Shown here: positions 14,900-23,300 of the stretch, piece by piece | Numbering within the stretch: position 1 is the stretch's first letter | Layout: each line of letters starts with the position of its first letter | From: Microbispora triticiradicis | Lineage (GTDB): Bacteria; Actinomycetota; Actinomycetes; Streptosporangiales; Streptosporangiaceae | DNA length: 37,038 nucleotides | NCBI GenBank assembly: GCA_003260025.2 | Contig: QFZU02000184.1 | Span: 1 to 37,038 of the forward strand | Direction of reading: 5' to 3' | Position numbers and translations under genes: made by a program | The notes under the pieces: model-generated | Seen by the model: only the letters and a program-made list of their open reading frames with translations | The model's database searches: none | What the model was told of the DNA's origin: nothing

Positions 14900-15406
14900 T
14901 CAGGACCGGGCGCGGTCGCCCAAGGCGAGCAGGACGTCCCTGAGCAGGTCGGCCAGGGCGCGTGCGGCCGGTTCCGGCACGTCCGCCAGCAGTTCCCGGT
15001 GCGCCTCGGTCGTGGCCAGCGACAGCTCCTCGGCCCGTTCGACCCCGAGCGGAGTCAGCCGGACCCATGAGCTGCGTCCGTCGGCCGGATCGGGCTCCCG
15101 CTCCACCAGCCCCGCGCCGGCCAGCCGCTGCAGGATGTTGCTCGTTCCCCCGGTCGTGAGCATCAGGTGGGAGGCGAGCCTGCCCGGCTTGAGCCGGTAC
15201 GGCCGGCCGGCCCGGCGGAGTGTGGCGAGCACGTCGAACTCCGCGTACGTCAGGCCGTAGCGGGCGAGCACCGCCTGCGTGACCTCCTCGACGCGGGCCT
15301 TGAGCCTGCCGACGCGCTTGACGATCTCCAACTGGACGGTGGCCGCCTCCGGCAGTTCGGCCCGCCATCCCTCGATCATCTCGTCGACCCGGTCCCGCTG
15401 TCGCAT
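14900..15406 (-). CDS. MarR family transcriptional regulator
   Basis: A 168-residue winged-helix regulator. Recognition region: PGRLASHLMLTTGGTSNILQ (about 74-93), followed by the wing REPDPADGRSSWVRLTPLG (about 102-120), the MarR hallmark. It diverges from the amidohydrolase gene, and the 76-bp gap holds two overlapping palindromes, so it most likely represses both genes until a small ligand binds. No Shine-Dalgarno is evident before ATG 15406. Confidence 0.9.
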   Translation of the reverse strand: MRQRDRVDEMIEGWRAELPEAATVQLEIVKRVGRLKARVEEVTQAVLARYGLTYAEFDVLATLRRAGRPYRLKPGRLASHLMLTTGGTSNILQRLAGAGLVEREPDPADGRSSWVRLTPLGVERAEELSLATTEAHRELLADVPEPAARALADLLRDVLLALGDRARS

Positions 15407-15434
15407 GAGGTTGAGCCTAGTCGCTCACAATGAT

Positions 15435-15461
15435 AGCTTTTCATAAAGCTTTATTAAAAGC
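15435..15461. promoter_or_regulatory. Overlapping palindromes, candidate MarR operators
   Basis: AGCTTT-TCAT-AAAGCT (15435-15450) and GCTTT-ATTA-AAAGC (15448-15461) share three bases, giving two dimer sites in 27 bp. A TATCAT -10-like box for the MarR gene lies on the minus strand at 15430-15435. The layout fits a MarR regulator shutting off both divergent promoters. Confidence 0.6.
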
Positions 15462-15482
15462 ATTCTTGAAAGAGGGACTTCC

Positions 15483-16766
15483 GTGAGAACGATCATCGTC
15501 AACGGCACCGTCGTGGACACCGACCCGCATCCGCACGTCGTGCCGGACGCGGCCGTGGTCGTCAGGGACGGCGTCATCGTCTCGGTCGGCCCGCGTCCGG
15601 ACGACCGGGGGGAGCACACCGAGATCATCGACGCCGCCGGCGGCATCGTGCTGCCGGGCTTCGTGGACACCCATCGCCACGTGTGGCAGAGCGTGCTGCG
15701 CGGCATCGCGGCCGACGCGACGCTCGGCGCGTACCTCGACCTGGTCGTCGGCGTCCTCACCCCGGCGTTCCGCGCGGAGGACGTGTACGCCGCCAACCTC
15801 TGGGGCGCGATCGAGGCGCTCAACGCCGGCGTCACCACCGTGTACGACTGGTCGCACATCCAGCTCACCCCTGACCACACGGACGCGGCCGTCGAGGCGT
15901 TGCGTGAGTCCGGCGTGCGGGCGGTCTTCGGGTACGCCCATCGGGGGACCGGCGACGCCGACCGCTTCGAGGACGAGGTGCGGCGGGTCCGCTCGGCGCT
16001 CCTGCCGTCCGACGACGGCTTGGTCACCCCCGCCTTCGCCGCCTGGGGGCCGGTCTACGGCTCGGTGGAGGCGGCGCGTGCCGACTGGGCGCTCGCCCGC
16101 GACCTCGGCCTGCGCCTCAGTCTGCACGCCACCGGCGAGGGCCCGGTCGAGCGGCTGCACGACGCGGGCCTGCTCGGCCCGGACGTGCTGTTCGTGCACT
16201 GCAACGGCGTTCCGGACGAGTCGCTGAAGCTGGTCGCCGGCAGCGGCGGCACGGCCTCGGTGGCCCCGGCGGTGGAGTCCCAGATGGGGCACGGTCACCC
16301 CGAGACCGGCAGGCTGCGGTCGTTCGGGATCACCACGGGACTCGGCGTGGACACGGTCACCGACGTCCCCGGCGACATGTTCTCGGTGATGCGCGCCGGG
16401 TTCGCGACCGGACGCGCCCGCCCCGGCGCGCCCGCTCTCACGGCGGCGGACATGCTGCGCATGGCCACGATCGAGGGCGCGGCCGCACTGGGCATGGACG
16501 GCAGGACCGGCTCGCTGCGCCCCGGCAAGCAGGCCGACATCGTGATCCTGGACGCCGCGGCCCCCGGCCTCGCACCCGTGCACGACCCGGTGGCCGCGAT
16601 CGTCACGGCGGCCGACACCGCCGCCGTCGACACCGTGCTGGTCGCCGGGCGGGTCGTCAAGCGCGGGGGCCGGCTGGTGGGCGTGGACGTGGACCGCGCC
16701 CGGAATCTCGCCGTACGCGCGGCCCGGCAGGTGACCGCGCGGGCCGGGACTACATCCACGAGGTGA
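15483..16766 (+). CDS. Metal-dependent amidohydrolase (TRZ/ATZ-like)
   Basis: A 427-residue amidohydrolase-superfamily enzyme that hydrolyses or deaminates a nitrogen compound in the cytoplasm. Metal and catalytic positions are all present: His64 and His66 in VDTHRHVWQS, His215 in SLHATGEG, His239 in FVHCNG and Asp290 in GLGVDTVTD. The RHVWQSVLRG stretch recalls chlorohydrolase, guanine and 8-oxoguanine deaminase relatives, usually with one metal ion. GTG 15483 follows AGAGGGA at good spacing. It is controlled by the divergent MarR gene. The stop is followed by TTTTTT. Its substrate cannot be named; it may belong with the amine/amino-sugar genes or be independent. Confidence 0.85.
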   Translation: MRTIIVNGTVVDTDPHPHVVPDAAVVVRDGVIVSVGPRPDDRGEHTEIIDAAGGIVLPGFVDTHRHVWQSVLRGIAADATLGAYLDLVVGVLTPAFRAEDVYAANLWGAIEALNAGVTTVYDWSHIQLTPDHTDAAVEALRESGVRAVFGYAHRGTGDADRFEDEVRRVRSALLPSDDGLVTPAFAAWGPVYGSVEAARADWALARDLGLRLSLHATGEGPVERLHDAGLLGPDVLFVHCNGVPDESLKLVAGSGGTASVAPAVESQMGHGHPETGRLRSFGITTGLGVDTVTDVPGDMFSVMRAGFATGRARPGAPALTAADMLRMATIEGAAALGMDGRTGSLRPGKQADIVILDAAAPGLAPVHDPVAAIVTAADTAAVDTVLVAGRVVKRGGRLVGVDVDRARNLAVRAARQVTARAGTTSTR

Positions 16767-16835
16767 CTTTTTTGCTCCGGTGACAACCGCCCTTTCGGGT
16801 GAGACCTTGAGTCAGGGCGGATTCAAGGGGGCGTC

Positions 16836-18845
16836 ATGAGGGCCTGGTCGGTACCGGGCTACCGGGAGGTACGGGAACTCGGCGCGGGCGGCGCCGGGCG
16901 GGTCGTGCTGGCGACCTACACGACCACCGGCGCCTACGTCGCGATCAAGTATCTGCGCGAGGAACTGCGCCGGGATCCGCACTTCCTGGCCGGGTTCCGG
17001 CACGAGGCCCGGGTCATGGTGGAGCTGAACGACCCCAACGTCGTGCGCCTGTACGAGTACGTCGAGGCGCGCGACGGCGCGGCGATCGTCATGGAGCTCG
17101 TCGACGGCGTCTCCCTGCGCAGGATCCTCGCCGAGCACGGCTCGACCAGTCCCGAGGCCGCGCTGGTCGTGCTGAAGGGCTCGCTGGCGGGCCTGTCGGC
17201 CGCGCACGCCGCGGGCATCGTCCACCGGGACTACAAGCCGGAGAACGTGCTGGTCCAGGCCGACGGCGCGAGCAAGCTGTCGGACTTCGGCATCGCCACG
17301 CCGAGCGGGACGCCGGAGGCCCCCGCCGGCACCCCGCCGTACATGGCGCCCGAGCAGTGGTACGGCGGGCCCGCCGGTCCGGCCACCGACGTCTACGCCG
17401 CCACCTGCGTGTTCTACGAGTGCCTGACCGGGCGCAGGCCGTACCGCGCGCAGGACATGGCGGTGCTGCGCATGCTGCACCGCAGCGCGCCCGTCCCGGC
17501 CGGGGACGTGCCGGCCCCGGTGCGGGCCCTGGTCGTGCGGGGCATGGCCAAGAACCCGGCCGACCGGCCGCCGACCGCCCGGGCCTTCGTCGCTGACCTG
17601 GAGACGGCGGCGACCTCGGCCTACGGCCCCGACTGGGAGCAGCGCGGCCGCCGTCACCTGGCGGAACTGGCCACCCTGCTCGCGCTGACGTTCCCCCTGG
17701 CCACTCCGGCGGTGCCGGTCGAGGTGTCCACGTCGCTCGCCCGGACCGTGCTCGCCGAGCGGCTGACCCGTTTCGCCCCGCGCTTCGCCCTCGGCGCGGT
17801 CGTGCTGGCGGCCGTGGTGACCGCGGCGGTGGTCGCCGCCAACCGGCAGATGCCGGTCGCGCAGGGCACCCTGCTCACGCCGCCCCCGCCGCACAGCCTT
17901 CCCGCCGCGCCGCCTCCGGACACGGCCGGTCCGGTTCCGCCCGGGGTCACGGACTCGTACGGCCCCGGCCCCGCGGACTCCACTCCCGAGGACGTCGGCG
18001 GCGCGTCCGGAGGCGGCACGGACGGCGACACCGGCACCGGCGGCGGGTCCTCGGCGGCGCCCGGGACGGCGGGGCCCGTCCCCTCCCACATGAGCGCGAC
18101 GAGGTCCCCGAGCCAGGCGCCGTCCCCGAGCCGTGCGCCGTCTCCCAGCCCCGCCCCGCCGCGGGTGACCGGGCTCGGCATCACCTCGTTCGACGGCCAG
18201 GCGGTGCTGGTCGACGTGCGGGCGAGCACGACGGGACGGGTGCTGCTCACCGCGCGGTTCGCCTCCGGGCCGTCGCCCGCCGCGCTCGTCGCCGCTCCGC
18301 CGCAGACGATCGCGCTACGGGGCGCCACCTCCTACCGGATGGGTTTCCAGCAGCCCTTCCCCTCCCCCGCGTGCGGGACGACCGTGCACCGCAGGGTCGA
18401 GGTGTCCACGGTCCCGGCCGCGCGGGGAGGCGCCGGTACGAGCGTGGCGACCAGGACCGTCGCCGGTCCCCGGTGCCCCAAGCCGGACGTGTCTCCGGTC
18501 GTCCCGGGCAACAGCCCCGGCCCGCGCGAGAGCCCCGTGCCGGCCGGAACTCCCGGAGTGCCCAGGACACCCGACGCACCCAAGACTCCCGATCCACCGA
18601 AGACTCCCGAAGCGCCGCGGACTCCTGAAGCGCCGCAGAGTCCCGACAGGCCGCGCACTCCCGGCGTGCCGCAGGACGGGCCACAGGACACACCACAGGA
18701 CACGCCACGGAGCGCAACACAGACCGCGGCACAGAGCCCGGAGACCGCGCCGCTTACGGCGCGACAGGGGGTACAGCAGGGGGTGTCGCGGAGTCCCGAG
18801 GCGCCCGGGAACGCGGAGGCCGGAGAACCCCGGACCGCTGACTGA
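16836..18845 (+). CDS. Membrane Ser/Thr protein kinase with Pro-rich extracellular tail
   Basis: A 669-residue receptor-like kinase. Kinase domain about 8-260: glycine loop GAGGAGRVVLA, Lys38, Glu57, catalytic HRDYKPENVL (Asp132, Asn137), Asp150-Phe-Gly and APE 171-173, so it should be active. One membrane span follows near 318-335. The outside part holds a Pro/Ser/Thr/Gly-rich stalk, a compact region about 443-545 with two cysteines and no PASTA motif, then Pro-Thr hexapeptide repeats (572-613) and a Gln/Pro-rich end. AAGGGGG precedes ATG 16836. No phosphatase or substrate gene is adjacent. The ligand of the extracellular region is unknown; attachment to the cell wall by the Pro-rich tail is a guess. 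Confidence 0.9.
   Translation: MRAWSVPGYREVRELGAGGAGRVVLATYTTTGAYVAIKYLREELRRDPHFLAGFRHEARVMVELNDPNVVRLYEYVEARDGAAIVMELVDGVSLRRILAEHGSTSPEAALVVLKGSLAGLSAAHAAGIVHRDYKPENVLVQADGASKLSDFGIATPSGTPEAPAGTPPYMAPEQWYGGPAGPATDVYAATCVFYECLTGRRPYRAQDMAVLRMLHRSAPVPAGDVPAPVRALVVRGMAKNPADRPPTARAFVADLETAATSAYGPDWEQRGRRHLAELATLLALTFPLATPAVPVEVSTSLARTVLAERLTRFAPRFALGAVVLAAVVTAAVVAANRQMPVAQGTLLTPPPPHSLPAAPPPDTAGPVPPGVTDSYGPGPADSTPEDVGGASGGGTDGDTGTGGGSSAAPGTAGPVPSHMSATRSPSQAPSPSRAPSPSPAPPRVTGLGITSFDGQAVLVDVRASTTGRVLLTARFASGPSPAALVAAPPQTIALRGATSYRMGFQQPFPSPACGTTVHRRVEVSTVPAARGGAGTSVATRTVAGPRCPKPDVSPVVPGNSPGPRESPVPAGTPGVPRTPDAPKTPDPPKTPEAPRTPEAPQSPDRPRTPGVPQDGPQDTPQDTPRSATQTAAQSPETAPLTARQGVQQGVSRSPEAPGNAEAGEPRTAD
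18549..18674 (+). repeat. Seven 18-bp tandem repeats in the kinase gene tail
   Basis: Seven consecutive 18-bp units encode T/S-P-x-x-P-x (TPGVPR, TPDAPK, TPDPPK, TPEAPR, TPEAPQ, SPDRPR, TPGVPQ). DNA copies have diverged, mostly at third positions. Codon use is less GC-biased than in the kinase domain. Confidence 0.85.
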
Positions 18846-18857
18846 GTTTCGCCGGGA

Positions 18858-18876
18858 CCGGTGAAATATTCACCGG
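18858..18876. terminator. Hairpin 12 bp after the kinase stop codon
   Basis: CCGGTGAA and TTCACCGG form a perfect 8-bp stem with a three-base ATA loop just downstream of the kinase gene. Position favours a terminator. The near-perfect symmetry also allows an operator. Confidence 0.45.
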
Positions 18877-19068
18877 CCGCCCCTCGCCCTTGCGGTGACT
18901 CCCGCCGCCCGCGCTCGCGAAGCGCCAGGTCAACGGCCCTTCACAAGCGCGGCCTGAGCACGGTGTGAGCACGGCGGGCACTCCGCCTCGTTGACGCGTC
19001 CGGGTCCGCCCGGGTTGGCTCGCGCTCAGCGCACCAGACCACCTTCCGGGGGCATCGGCGGTCCGAGT

Positions 19069-19082
19069 TGTTAACGCTCACA
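19069..19082. promoter_or_regulatory. LacI-type operator-like site before the CBM2 hydrolase
   Basis: TGTTAACGCTCACA is an imperfect palindrome with central CG and TGT/ACA ends, the common shape of LacI-family operators before carbohydrate-degradation genes in actinobacteria. It lies about 90 bp upstream of the start. No LacI gene is in the window. Confidence 0.45.
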
Positions 19083-19170
19083 TGAGGCATTCGTGCCGCC
19101 GTCGGCGGTCCCCACCAGCGCGTACGCGCAGCAGCGGAGAAACGTACCACTCGGAGAATGGGAAAAGCCT

Positions 19171-20520
19171 GTGCGACATGACAGCTCTTTTCGCCGGCGG
19201 TCGAGCCTGACGGCCGCCGCCGTCGCCGCGCTGCTGACGGCCGGCGCCGGGGTGGCCGGCGTCCACGTCGCGTCGGCGGCGACGGCCGGATGCCAGGTCA
19301 CCTACACGGTGACCAGCGAATGGCCGGGCGGCTTCGGCGCGAGCGTCGGCATCCAGAACCTGGGTGACCCGGTCAACGGCTGGCGGCTGACCTGGTCGTT
19401 CCCCGCCGGGCAGACCATCACCCAGCTGTGGAACGGCACCCACACCCAGTCGGGCTCCCAGGTCACGGTCACCAACGCCTCCTACAACGGCGCCATCCCC
19501 ACCGGCGGCAGCGTCTCCTTCGGGTTCAACGGAAGCTTCACCGGCTCGAACCCGAAGCCGGCGAGCTTCGCCCTCAACGGCGTGACCTGCACCGGCGGCG
19601 TCGCCTCCCCCACCGCCTCCCCCACCGTCACGCCCAGTCAGACTCCCAGCCAGACCCCCTCGCAGAGCCCTTCGCAGAGCCCGAGCCCGAGTCCGAGCCC
19701 GAGCCCGAGTCCGAGCCCGACGCCGAGTGCCACGCCGCCGGACCGCCCGATGATCAACAACAACTTCCCGGTCACGCGTGAGGGGGCGTACGGCACCAAC
19801 CGATACACCGTGTTCCGCCCGTCGAACCCCTCCGCCGTCGGGCGCACGATGCCCGTGCTGGTCTTCGGCAACGGGGCCTGCGCGCACACGAACGGGAGCG
19901 AGGTCGTCCAGGCGCTGACGTTCATCGCGGCCCGCGGGTTCGTCGTGGTGGACACGGCGTCGGTCGACGGCTCGCCGAACGGGGTGAACAGCGGGTCGCC
20001 GATCCCGTCGCTGCTGACCGACGCGATCGGCTGGGCCGAGCGGGAGAACGCCCGGAGCGGCTCGCCGCTCTACCAGCGTCTCGACCTGTCGCGGGTGGCC
20101 ACCGCCGGGCACTCCTGCGGCGGGCTTGAGGCGCTGATCGCCGGGCAGGACCAGCGGGTCGACGGCGTGGTCTCCCTCGACAGCGGGTTGTTCGCCGACG
20201 GCTCGTTCGGCTACTCGCGCTCGGAGCTGTCCAAGCTGCACACGCCGGTGATGTTCCTGGACGGCGGGCCCTCCGACATCGCCTACGACAACACCCGGGC
20301 CAACTACGACCTGGTCAGGGTGCCGGCCGTGCTGGCCGAGCAGTCGCAGGCCGGGCACACCGGGTTCATCACCGGCTCGCAGATGACCGACGGCATGACC
20401 GCCGTGGTCCAGTTCCTGGACATGACCCTCAACGGCAACGCCACGGCGCGCTCGTACATCCTCGGCTCCTCGGGCCTGGCGGCCAAGGCGCAGTGGACGG
20501 TGCGCAGCAAGAACTTCTGA
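19171..20520 (+). CDS. Secreted alpha/beta hydrolase (esterase-like) with N-terminal CBM2
   Basis: A 449-residue secreted protein. Signal peptide 1-36 with an RRR cluster before the hydrophobic core, possibly Tat. A family 2 cellulose-binding module follows (about 39-140, bounded by Cys41 and Cys140, with exposed tryptophans in EWPGGF, GWRLTW and QLWNGT), then a Pro/Ser/Thr linker (about 146-190). The catalytic part has nucleophile Ser315 in AGHSCGG, an acid in DGGPSD (365-369) and His396 in AGHTG. It probably acts on plant cell wall material as a carbohydrate esterase, but the exact ester is unknown. GTG 19171 gives a clean signal peptide. A strong hairpin separates it from the convergent exporter gene. 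Confidence 0.82.
   Translation: MRHDSSFRRRSSLTAAAVAALLTAGAGVAGVHVASAATAGCQVTYTVTSEWPGGFGASVGIQNLGDPVNGWRLTWSFPAGQTITQLWNGTHTQSGSQVTVTNASYNGAIPTGGSVSFGFNGSFTGSNPKPASFALNGVTCTGGVASPTASPTVTPSQTPSQTPSQSPSQSPSPSPSPSPSPSPTPSATPPDRPMINNNFPVTREGAYGTNRYTVFRPSNPSAVGRTMPVLVFGNGACAHTNGSEVVQALTFIAARGFVVVDTASVDGSPNGVNSGSPIPSLLTDAIGWAERENARSGSPLYQRLDLSRVATAGHSCGGLEALIAGQDQRVDGVVSLDSGLFADGSFGYSRSELSKLHTPVMFLDGGPSDIAYDNTRANYDLVRVPAVLAEQSQAGHTGFITGSQMTDGMTAVVQFLDMTLNGNATARSYILGSSGLAAKAQWTVRSKNF
19632..19728 (+). repeat. Pro-Ser linker repeat region
   Basis: Degenerate short tandem repeats of CCGAGC/CCCAGT type encode runs of P-S and P-S-Q-T dipeptides joining the CBM2 to the hydrolase domain. This is a coding linker, not a CRISPR or regulatory array. 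Confidence 0.85.
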
Positions 20521-20534
20521 CGCAGACCCCTCCG

Positions 20535-20560
20535 CCCTCTCGCCGGACCCGGCGAGGGGG
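20535..20560. terminator. Bidirectional terminator between convergent genes
   Basis: Two 12-base arms (CCCTCTCGCCGG and CCGGCGAGGGGG) pair with one mismatch around a two-base AC turn. The hairpin fills most of the 40-bp gap between the CBM2 hydrolase and the MmpL-type gene and abuts the stop codon of the latter. Confidence 0.7.
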
Positions 20561-22816
20561 TCAGGGGCGCCGGGCGTGCCGGCCGGCGTCCACGAGCAGG
20601 GGCTCCGCCGGCCCGGCGGGCGGAGCGTCCTCCTCGTGGCCCTCGACCGACAGGTTCGGCAGCAGGCGGTCGAGCCAGCGCGGGATCCACCAGTTGAGCC
20701 GGCCGAGCAGCACCATCGTGGCGGGCACGAGGAAGCCCCGGATCAGGGTGGCGTCGACCGCGATGGCCACCGCGAGCCCGACCCCGAACACCTTGACGAG
20801 GGGATCGGGATAGGCGATGAACGCGGTGAACACCGCCACCATGATCAGCGCCGCGGAGGTGATGACCCGGCCGGTCGACCCGAGCCCCTCGGCCACGGCG
20901 GCGCGGTTGTCCCCGCTGCGCGTGTAGGCCTGCCGTACGGAGGTCAGCAGGAAGACCTCGTAGTCCATCGACAGCCCGAACAGCACGGCGAACAGCATGA
21001 GCGGCACGTACGTGTCGATGGGCACGGAGAAGAACAGCGTCGCGAGGTAGGACCCGTCGGCCGAGACCGGCGGGTCCATGCCGACCACGCGGCTGCCCAG
21101 GCCCTGGGAGAACACCACGGCCAGCGCGCCGAAGGCGGCCCCGAGGGAGACGAGGTTCATCACCGCGGCCTTGACCGCGACCAGGGGCGCGCGGAAGGCC
21201 AGCAGCAGGAGCAGGGCGCTGAGCAGCACGACGACGCCGACGACCAGCGGAGTCCTGCTCATCATGCGGTCGCCCGCGTCGGCCATGCCGGCCACCTCGC
21301 CGCCCACGTGCAGGCGCGCCCCCGGCACCTGGACGGCCCGCACCCGCTTCACCACGTCGAGGGCCCGCGGGTCGCTCGGCGCGTAGTCGGGGACGACCTG
21401 GAACAGCACCGAGCGGCCGTCGTCGTTGACCATCGGCGCGGCGACGAACGCGACGCCCTCGATGTGCTCGATCCGCTGCCGCAGCACCTGGACGAGCGGG
21501 TCGGGCGGCGTGGAGTCCGCGATCCTCTCGTCCGTCTCGGCGACCGCGATGAGCCCGGCGTTGGCCCCCGGGCCGAAACCGGCCTCGATCAGCTCGTACG
21601 CCCGCCGGGCCGACGTGCCCTTGTCGCCGTACCCGTCGTCGAGGGGGCCCAGCTTCATCGTGACGGCCGGGGCGGCGAGCGCCACGAGCACGATGACGGT
21701 GACGGCGAGCACCCGCCAGGGGCGGCGCGCCACCCACAGGCCGAGCCTCGTCCAGCCCGTCGCCGGGCCGTCCCGGCGGGCGGCGCGCCCGAAGAACGGC
21801 AGCCGCAGCGCGTTGATCCGCTGGCCGAGGATGCCGAGCAGCGCCGGGACCAGCGTGATCGACGTGAGCACGGCGCACACGACCGAGACGCCGGTGATCC
21901 AGCCGAGCGTGGCCAGCAGCGGGAACCCGGCGAGCATCAGCGCGCTCAGGGCGATCACGACCGTGCCGCCGGCGAACAGCACGGCACCGCCGGACGAGGC
22001 GGCCGTGCGCCGGACCGCCTCGTGCACCGCGACCCCCCGGGCCAGCAGCGCCCGGTGCCGGGACAGCAGGAACAGCGCGTAGTCGATGCCGACGCCGAGG
22101 CCGATCATCGTGGCCAGGATGGACGCTGTCGAGGGCACGTCCACGATGTGGCCGAGCAGCCCGATGAGGCCGAGCCCGACGCCGATGCTGACGATCGCGG
22201 TGAAGATCGGCACGATCGCGGCGACCAGCGTGCCGAAGGCGAACAGCAGCACCAGCAGCGCGACGACGACTCCGATGACCTCGCTGACGCCGGTCTTGAT
22301 CTGCTTGTCGGCGGGAGTGGAGCTGTCGGAGGGGACGACCTCGATGCCCGCGCGGGCCGCCGGAGCGGCGGCGGCGGCGAGCTGTTCGGAGGTCTGCGCG
22401 ATCTTGGTGGTGTCCTGTCCCCGCAGCCGCACGGTGATGACGCCGATGCGCAGGCTCGGCGACATGCCGCCCACCCGGTACGGCGTCTCCACCTGGGCGA
22501 CGTGCGGGGTCCGCCGCAGGGCGTCCATCGACCGCTCGACGGCCTTCTTGCGGGCCTTCTCGTTCAGTGTGCCCTTCGGGGTGTACAGGACGAGCTGCAC
22601 GGTCCCGCCCGGGTCGAACCCGGGGCCGAAGCCCTCGCGCATGAGCTCGTGCGCCCGCTGCGCGTCGGTGCCGGGGATCGCCACGTTGTTGTTGACCGGC
22701 CGGCCCCACACCACCGTGCCCGCGGTCAGCAGCCCCGCCGCGAGGACCCACAGCGCGAGCACGAGCAGGCCGTGCCGAGCGCACCATTCGCCGAGCCGCC
22801 CAAGAAGCCCGCTCAT
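20561..22816 (-). CDS. MMPL/RND-family membrane transporter
   Basis: A 751-residue RND-superfamily exporter of the MmpL type with twelve predicted membrane segments in two similar halves. Each half has a large outside loop after its first span and an Asp-Tyr proton-relay motif: GVGIDYALFLLSRHR in the first half and GLSMDYEVFLLTSVRQ in the second. Such proteins export lipids or hydrophobic small molecules using the proton gradient. ATG 22816 is taken as start since residues right after it lead into the first span; GTG 22843 in frame is the alternative, and neither has a strong Shine-Dalgarno. It diverges from the LuxR gene, which might control it. Cargo unknown. Confidence 0.9.
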   Translation of the reverse strand: MSGLLGRLGEWCARHGLLVLALWVLAAGLLTAGTVVWGRPVNNNVAIPGTDAQRAHELMREGFGPGFDPGGTVQLVLYTPKGTLNEKARKKAVERSMDALRRTPHVAQVETPYRVGGMSPSLRIGVITVRLRGQDTTKIAQTSEQLAAAAAPAARAGIEVVPSDSSTPADKQIKTGVSEVIGVVVALLVLLFAFGTLVAAIVPIFTAIVSIGVGLGLIGLLGHIVDVPSTASILATMIGLGVGIDYALFLLSRHRALLARGVAVHEAVRRTAASSGGAVLFAGGTVVIALSALMLAGFPLLATLGWITGVSVVCAVLTSITLVPALLGILGQRINALRLPFFGRAARRDGPATGWTRLGLWVARRPWRVLAVTVIVLVALAAPAVTMKLGPLDDGYGDKGTSARRAYELIEAGFGPGANAGLIAVAETDERIADSTPPDPLVQVLRQRIEHIEGVAFVAAPMVNDDGRSVLFQVVPDYAPSDPRALDVVKRVRAVQVPGARLHVGGEVAGMADAGDRMMSRTPLVVGVVVLLSALLLLLAFRAPLVAVKAAVMNLVSLGAAFGALAVVFSQGLGSRVVGMDPPVSADGSYLATLFFSVPIDTYVPLMLFAVLFGLSMDYEVFLLTSVRQAYTRSGDNRAAVAEGLGSTGRVITSAALIMVAVFTAFIAYPDPLVKVFGVGLAVAIAVDATLIRGFLVPATMVLLGRLNWWIPRWLDRLLPNLSVEGHEEDAPPAGPAEPLLVDAGRHARRP

Positions 22817-23300
22817 CGTCGACCGTCCGTCCCCGGGTAGCACGTCACGACGGCCGTACCCTACGGCCGCACAGTACGAGGGTAGAGGCAGGAGATCGGG
22901 GGGCGGACGCCACCTTCGCCCTACGTGACCGTGGTGGTCCGGTTACCCGCAGGCGACATCGGCGGGGCCGGCGACCCCCCGCCCGGGTCTCCCGGCGAGG
23001 CGGTCACGGAGTTCGGAAAAGAACATTTCATGCGGCTCGCCGGGCCGATACCTCCCCCGTGACCCGCGTGCGCGCCTGGCCGCCCAGGGTGTGGCGCGGT
23101 CAAGGGCGGTCCGGCCCACGAACGCACCCCCGCAGGTGATCGGGCAGACTCCGCCGCCGCCGTCGCGGCGTTCGAATTCTGATATCCATATCCCCTTGCG
23201 ATCACCGCCGGGGCGCGTCACATTTCGTGTGAACGTTCAACCTTTATGCCGCGTCCTAGGAACACCAGCGGACCCGATGTGAAGGGGGTGACGGCCAGCC
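22817..23300. other. 484-bp divergent intergenic region, exporter/LuxR
   Basis: It must carry the promoters of both flanking genes. I see the perfect palindrome TGAACGTTCA at 23230-23239, about 60 bp before the LuxR start, in a locally AT-richer stretch (about 23170-23250), and a TAGGGT -10-like box on the minus strand near 22860. No convincing small gene is present. Confidence 0.5.
23230..23239. promoter_or_regulatory. 10-bp palindrome upstream of the LuxR gene
   Basis: TGAACGTTCA is perfectly symmetric and sits about 60 bp before the LuxR start. It could be an operator or part of the promoter, but short palindromes also occur by chance. Confidence 0.3.

Larger units (their letters stand above)
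18846..19170. other. 325-bp intergenic region, kinase to CBM2 hydrolase
   Basis: It starts with a symmetric hairpin (18858-18876) and ends with the control region of the secreted hydrolase, which contains a LacI-type operator-like 14-mer (19069-19082). Between them I see only GC-rich sequence with a short direct repeat GAGCACGG and no plausible gene. Confidence 0.6.

Noticed and set aside
16780..16835. CCC/GGG hairpin before the Ser/Thr kinase gene
   Set aside because: The stem is only 3-4 bp, too weak to call a terminator, although a T run follows the amidohydrolase stop.
18950..18980. Direct repeat GAGCACGG in the intergenic region
   Set aside because: Only two short imperfect copies in GC-rich sequence, with no symmetry or position that suggests function.
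19632..19728. Short tandem repeats resembling a repeat array
   Set aside because: They encode a Pro-Ser linker in frame; there are no unique spacers, so this is not CRISPR.
20576..22840. A 754-codon open frame antisense to the MmpL-type gene
   Set aside because: It mirrors a gene with clear RND motifs, its product is rich in His/Arg/Gln/Gly without any domain, and such frames are expected opposite genes with strong GC third positions.
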